Origin: Muribaculaceae bacterium
Lineage (GTDB): Bacteria; Bacteroidota; Bacteroidia; Bacteroidales; Muribaculaceae
Direction: 5' to 3'
NCBI GenBank assembly: GCA_017619355.1
Contig: JAFZSO010000061.1
Location: forward strand, 1-64,000
DNA: 64,000 bases
Shown piece by piece: positions 61,077 to 64,000 of this stretch. Position numbers and translations under genes: made by a program. Each line of letters opens with the position of its first letter. The stretch's first letter is position 1. The notes beneath the pieces were generated by a model. It worked only from the letters and a program-made list of their open reading frames with translations, made no database searches and was not told where the DNA came from.

Positions 61077-63398
61077 ATGAAAAAGTTTTTAATCCCATTC
61101 CTGATTGTGCTGTTCACATCAGTAGCAGCTCATGCCGCCACCAAGTACGAGATTAATGTGGGTGGCATAGAGGTCACATCCGACAATTCCAGCAATGTGA
61201 CTGGCGGTAATATTACGGTAACCAGCGGTTGCAGTTCTGGCTATGTACAGTATTCAAAAAGCTCTAACACGCTCACTCTCCACAACATCACCATCAAGCG
61301 AACTGGAAGTAGCAATTACGCCATCCACAACCGGAAATGCGATGATTTGACAATTGAGCTTAGTGGATCTTGCAAATTTAACACAGAGGGACCAACATTT
61401 AAAATTCAACGAACCACCACGATTGAAGCAGATTATTCTAGTTCGACTACAGCTGAGACATCAGGTAATTATGCAGTAATTGATGCCGATGACAGCAATG
61501 TGAGCACTTTAACTTTTAAAGGCAGTGGAGTGTTATTTTGCGATAATTCTTCAAATTCCAAGTCAACACTTAATTGTCGTGGAGGAACATACTTTAAAGG
61601 TGGAAAAGTGACTTTACAAAATAGGAATGGATATGGCGTATCAGAACAAGTTTTGTATTTTTATAGTAATACAGATTTGCATATTAACAGCAACACTCAG
61701 GCCATTAATAATTGCATTTTGAGCTTTAATGGCAACAAAGTGGCCATATTGAAACCGTATCTCGGATCTGTGGTAAGCACTTCCTCAGGTTTAAGCACCA
61801 TACTGGATCCTTCAACAAACTCGTATGCCAAAAATGTTTACATTAGCGACAATTATGTGGCAATTAACAATTCCACCTACTTCCCTGATGCCAATTTGCG
61901 TACCGCCTTGCTTGATATTGGCTATACTTACATCACCAGCACCGATGTGGCTAATAGACTAGTTTTAAATTTGAGCAATAAAAACATCAGCAACCTCCAG
62001 GGCATAGAGATCTTTACTGAACTGGAAAATTTTGACTGCTCCTATAACAATGTCACTTCAATACCCTTTACGACATATAACAAGCTCAAATATTTGAAAT
62101 GCAACAATAATAAGATAACACAATTGCTGGGCGGGTATAATTGGATATCCTATTTTTCAGTTCTGGTTGAACTAGACTGCAGCAATAATCTACTGGAAGG
62201 GCTTAACCTGCCTTCTTATAACACATTGACTAAAGTAAACGCATCAAATAATAGATTTACTTCTTTTAGTTACAACAGCAGCAAAAAGCTTACTTATCTT
62301 GATCTAAGCAACAACCCGAATCTCAAAACAATTAATTGCGAGTGGGATGCCTTAACCACACTTAAGGTAGCCAACTGTCCATCTTTGACCTATATTACTT
62401 GCCGTGGTAACTCATTGACTAGTCTCGACCTGAGTGGATGCACTAATCTGAAAGAACTGAATTGCTCAGATAACAAACTTACCTCAATCAACAATTTAAG
62501 CTCATGTGCCTCCTTAGAGTACTTGTATTGTAGTAAGAACCAGCTCACATCTCTTACTGGTCTTTCATACACATTGAAAGGTCTTAATTGCGATGAAAAT
62601 AAGTTGTCAGGGGCATTCCAACTGTCAGGCAGAAATAATTTGAATTATTTAAATTTATCAGGCAATACTGGTTTGACATCGGTGAATGTCAATAACAACA
62701 AGTTGAATGAAATACACTATGACAATTGTCCCAATATTTCAGAATTAAATCTCAGCAATAACCAGTTTACCTCAATTGATGTGAGCAGTTTGAGCAATCT
62801 GTTAAGTCTCGTGATAGATCATAACAAACTCACATCTTTAAATTTGTCAAATAACACAAAACTCAAGACCTTATATGCCAACTCCAATCAATTGACATCC
62901 CTGAATGTGCAAGGATGTGCTGCATTGACTACGGCTTATTGTCAAGACAATAAACTCTCCACAGTTTTGTTCCAGGGCTGTAACTCATTGAGTTATGTGA
63001 ATTGCTGCTTGAATCAAATCAAAGAATCGGGAATGAGTACATTGGTCAACAGCCTGAGAACCATTCCATCGGGCAGTTCAGGCACATTGGATGCAATCAT
63101 TACATCTAATTCGGCTGAAGGCAATGTCATAACATCTGCTCAAGTTCAGACGGCTCGCAATAAGCGATGGATACCCAGGAAGAATGTGAACGGTTCGTGG
63201 GTGGAAATCACTACTACAAACCTCAAGGGCGATGTGAACGGCGACGGCAAGGTGAATGTGACCGATGTGACCACCCTGGTGAACATGATTCTGGGCGTCA
63301 TTCCCAAGAATGAGTCCCGTGCCGACATTAATGGCGACGGCAAGGTGAATGTTTCCGATGTCACCGCCCTCGTCAACATCATTCTCGGCACCAGCTGA
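61077..63398 (+). CDS. Secreted leucine-rich repeat protein with dockerin-like C-terminus
   Basis: This 773-residue protein has a signal peptide (MKKFLIPFLIVLFTSVAAHA). The N-terminal part (about 22-250) is rich in Ser, Thr and Asn with short beta strands, possibly a beta-helix. Residues of about 310-680 form internalin-like repeats (LKELNCSDNKLTSINNLSSC, LEYLYCSKNQLTSL, ISELNLSNNQFTSIDVS). Two dockerin-like repeats close it. The body is distinctly more AT-rich than the dockerin-coding end, as if the end had been added or converted. It is probably cell-surface or secreted and binds protein ligands; the target is unknown. Confidence 0.85.
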   Translation: MKKFLIPFLIVLFTSVAAHAATKYEINVGGIEVTSDNSSNVTGGNITVTSGCSSGYVQYSKSSNTLTLHNITIKRTGSSNYAIHNRKCDDLTIELSGSCKFNTEGPTFKIQRTTTIEADYSSSTTAETSGNYAVIDADDSNVSTLTFKGSGVLFCDNSSNSKSTLNCRGGTYFKGGKVTLQNRNGYGVSEQVLYFYSNTDLHINSNTQAINNCILSFNGNKVAILKPYLGSVVSTSSGLSTILDPSTNSYAKNVYISDNYVAINNSTYFPDANLRTALLDIGYTYITSTDVANRLVLNLSNKNISNLQGIEIFTELENFDCSYNNVTSIPFTTYNKLKYLKCNNNKITQLLGGYNWISYFSVLVELDCSNNLLEGLNLPSYNTLTKVNASNNRFTSFSYNSSKKLTYLDLSNNPNLKTINCEWDALTTLKVANCPSLTYITCRGNSLTSLDLSGCTNLKELNCSDNKLTSINNLSSCASLEYLYCSKNQLTSLTGLSYTLKGLNCDENKLSGAFQLSGRNNLNYLNLSGNTGLTSVNVNNNKLNEIHYDNCPNISELNLSNNQFTSIDVSSLSNLLSLVIDHNKLTSLNLSNNTKLKTLYANSNQLTSLNVQGCAALTTAYCQDNKLSTVLFQGCNSLSYVNCCLNQIKESGMSTLVNSLRTIPSGSSGTLDAIITSNSAEGNVITSAQVQTARNKRWIPRKNVNGSWVEITTTNLKGDVNGDGKVNVTDVTTLVNMILGVIPKNESRADINGDGKVNVSDVTALVNIILGTS

Positions 63399-63495
63399 TA
63401 ATTCAAGTTGCCCAAGCAACTTGAGGTTGAGAGTTGAGGGTTGAGAGAGACCTGAACCCGCCAAATGTAGGGACAGCGCGTGCGGTGTCCGCAGT

Positions 63496-63524
63496 AGAGC
63501 AGGGGCTGCCATCGCCCCTGCTCT
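63496..63524 (+). terminator. Hairpin after the second LRR gene
   Basis: AGAGCAGGGGC and GCCCCTGCTCT form a perfect 11-bp stem with the loop TGCCATC, followed by GCTTGTT. Confidence 0.65.
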
Positions 63525-63718
63525 GCTTGTTCTAAATAGCCCAAAAATCTCAAAAAGGTGTAAATGAGTTTTTACTGAGGGCATTATATCTTAAAGCGAT
63601 TGAAGTGTAATATGCTCACAAGTCGATGTACGACGAGACGCAGTCTCGTTCGAAACAGTGAACAAAGTCGTGAAAAAACAAAAACCACATGAAAAAAGAA
63701 TGGAAATGTGATTTTGAG

Positions 63719-63749
63719 TTGACATTTCAGCATTTAATTGTTAACTTTG
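63719..63749 (+). promoter_or_regulatory. Promoter of the last, partial gene
   Basis: TTG at 63719-63721 and TAACTTTG at 63742-63749 are 20 bases apart, and the transcript would start about 25 bases before the ATG at 63781. Confidence 0.6.
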
Positions 63750-63780
63750 TAGTTTGCAATGAAAACCCACGAATCAGAAC

Positions 63781-64000
63781 ATGCATAACAACAGCAATAT
63801 GGAGAATAAGGAAATCAAGATTCCGGCTGAATTTGCCGACATAGCACCCATCAGCGACAAGGACTTTCACAACGAGATGTCGATACTGGTCGAGGAACCC
63901 ATGTTCAAGCACATCATCAGAATGGTGCTGCCCGACTACAAATATAACCAGCTCAAGCACATCTTACTGGCCCTCAACACCAAGCAGGAGTTTCAGGTGA
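63781..64000 (+). CDS. N-terminus of a protein, possibly an acyltransferase (partial)
   Basis: Seventy-three residues are present before the window ends, starting MHNNSNMENKEIKIPAEFAD and continuing with FKHIIRMVLPDYKYNQLKH and LLALNTKQEFQV. The pattern of helices and the NTKQEFQ motif resemble the N-terminal extension of Bacteroidetes 1-acyl-glycerol-3-phosphate acyltransferase-like proteins, but the catalytic HxxxxD lies beyond the window, so this is a guess. The ATG at 63799 is an alternative start. Confidence 0.5.
   Translation, partial: MHNNSNMENKEIKIPAEFADIAPISDKDFHNEMSILVEEPMFKHIIRMVLPDYKYNQLKHILLALNTKQEFQV

Larger units (their letters stand above)
63399..63780 (+). other. 380-base gap: repeated 3' block and promoter
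   Basis: No gene is seen. Bases 63399-63535 repeat the block found after the C10 peptidase gene, including the hairpin TCAAGTTGC/GCAACTTGA at 63403-63424. A small GAGAC/GTCTC hairpin lies near 63637-63650. The end holds the promoter of the last gene. Confidence 0.7.

Noticed and set aside
63637..63660. GAGAC/GTCTC stem followed by GTTCGAAAC, considered as tRNA
   Set aside because: No acceptor stem, D-arm or anticodon arm could be built around it.

Overview
The window looks like a chromosomal segment of a gut-type Bacteroidales, most likely near Muribaculaceae or Prevotellaceae. The reasons are Bacteroidetes-style promoters (TAnnTTTG with an upstream TTG), almost no Shine-Dalgarno sites, two-protein glycine decarboxylase, secreted proteins ending in paired Asn/Asp-rich dockerin-like repeats, BspA-type leucine-rich surface proteins and a C10 cysteine peptidase. 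The species call is inference. No rRNA, tRNA, integrase, transposase or CRISPR array was recognised.

Layout. 1-11 kb: the end of an unknown gene, a secreted GH31 glycosidase, an S9 peptidase lipoprotein, a small PspC-domain protein, a threonine-aldolase-type PLP enzyme, an outer-membrane TonB-receptor-like barrel (minus strand), and a cassette of sigma factor, anti-sigma-like membrane protein and exported protein. 11.3-18.2 kb (minus): a complete glycine cleavage operon lplA-gcvT-gcvH-gcvPA-gcvPB-lpdA. 18.3-25.6 kb (minus): two tandem paralogous glycerophosphodiester phosphodiesterases and a modular GH16 glucanase, all with C-terminal dockerin-like repeats.

26.0-40.1 kb (minus): a compact seven-gene operon that is the most unusual part of the window. 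It encodes a SrfB-like actin/Hsp70-fold ATPase, a SrfC-like large P-loop NTPase, a membrane-anchored subtilisin-family peptidase with InlB-like repeats, a four-helix membrane protein, a second smaller GTPase, a large single-pass protein resembling GTPase-associated proteins, and a small anchored protein. Its function is unknown; linked nucleotide switches and a peptidase suggest a regulated envelope or conflict machine.

40.2-42.0 kb (minus): two secreted paralogs with a cohesin-like look, possible partners for the dockerin-like tails elsewhere in the window. 42.1-43.0 kb: an array of about 107-bp repeats split by an AT-rich GxxExxY gene and running into the 3' end of trxB. 42.9-52.1 kb (minus): ftsK-lolA-like-trxB, then an operon of a small membrane protein, dxs, trkA and trkH. 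52.2-54.0 kb (plus): a PASTA protein and an RluD-type pseudouridine synthase. 54.2-63.4 kb (plus): three large secreted proteins (BspA-like LRR, C10 peptidase, LRR) with nearly identical dockerin-coding ends, two of which also share a duplicated 3' block with hairpins. The window ends inside a gene starting at 63781.
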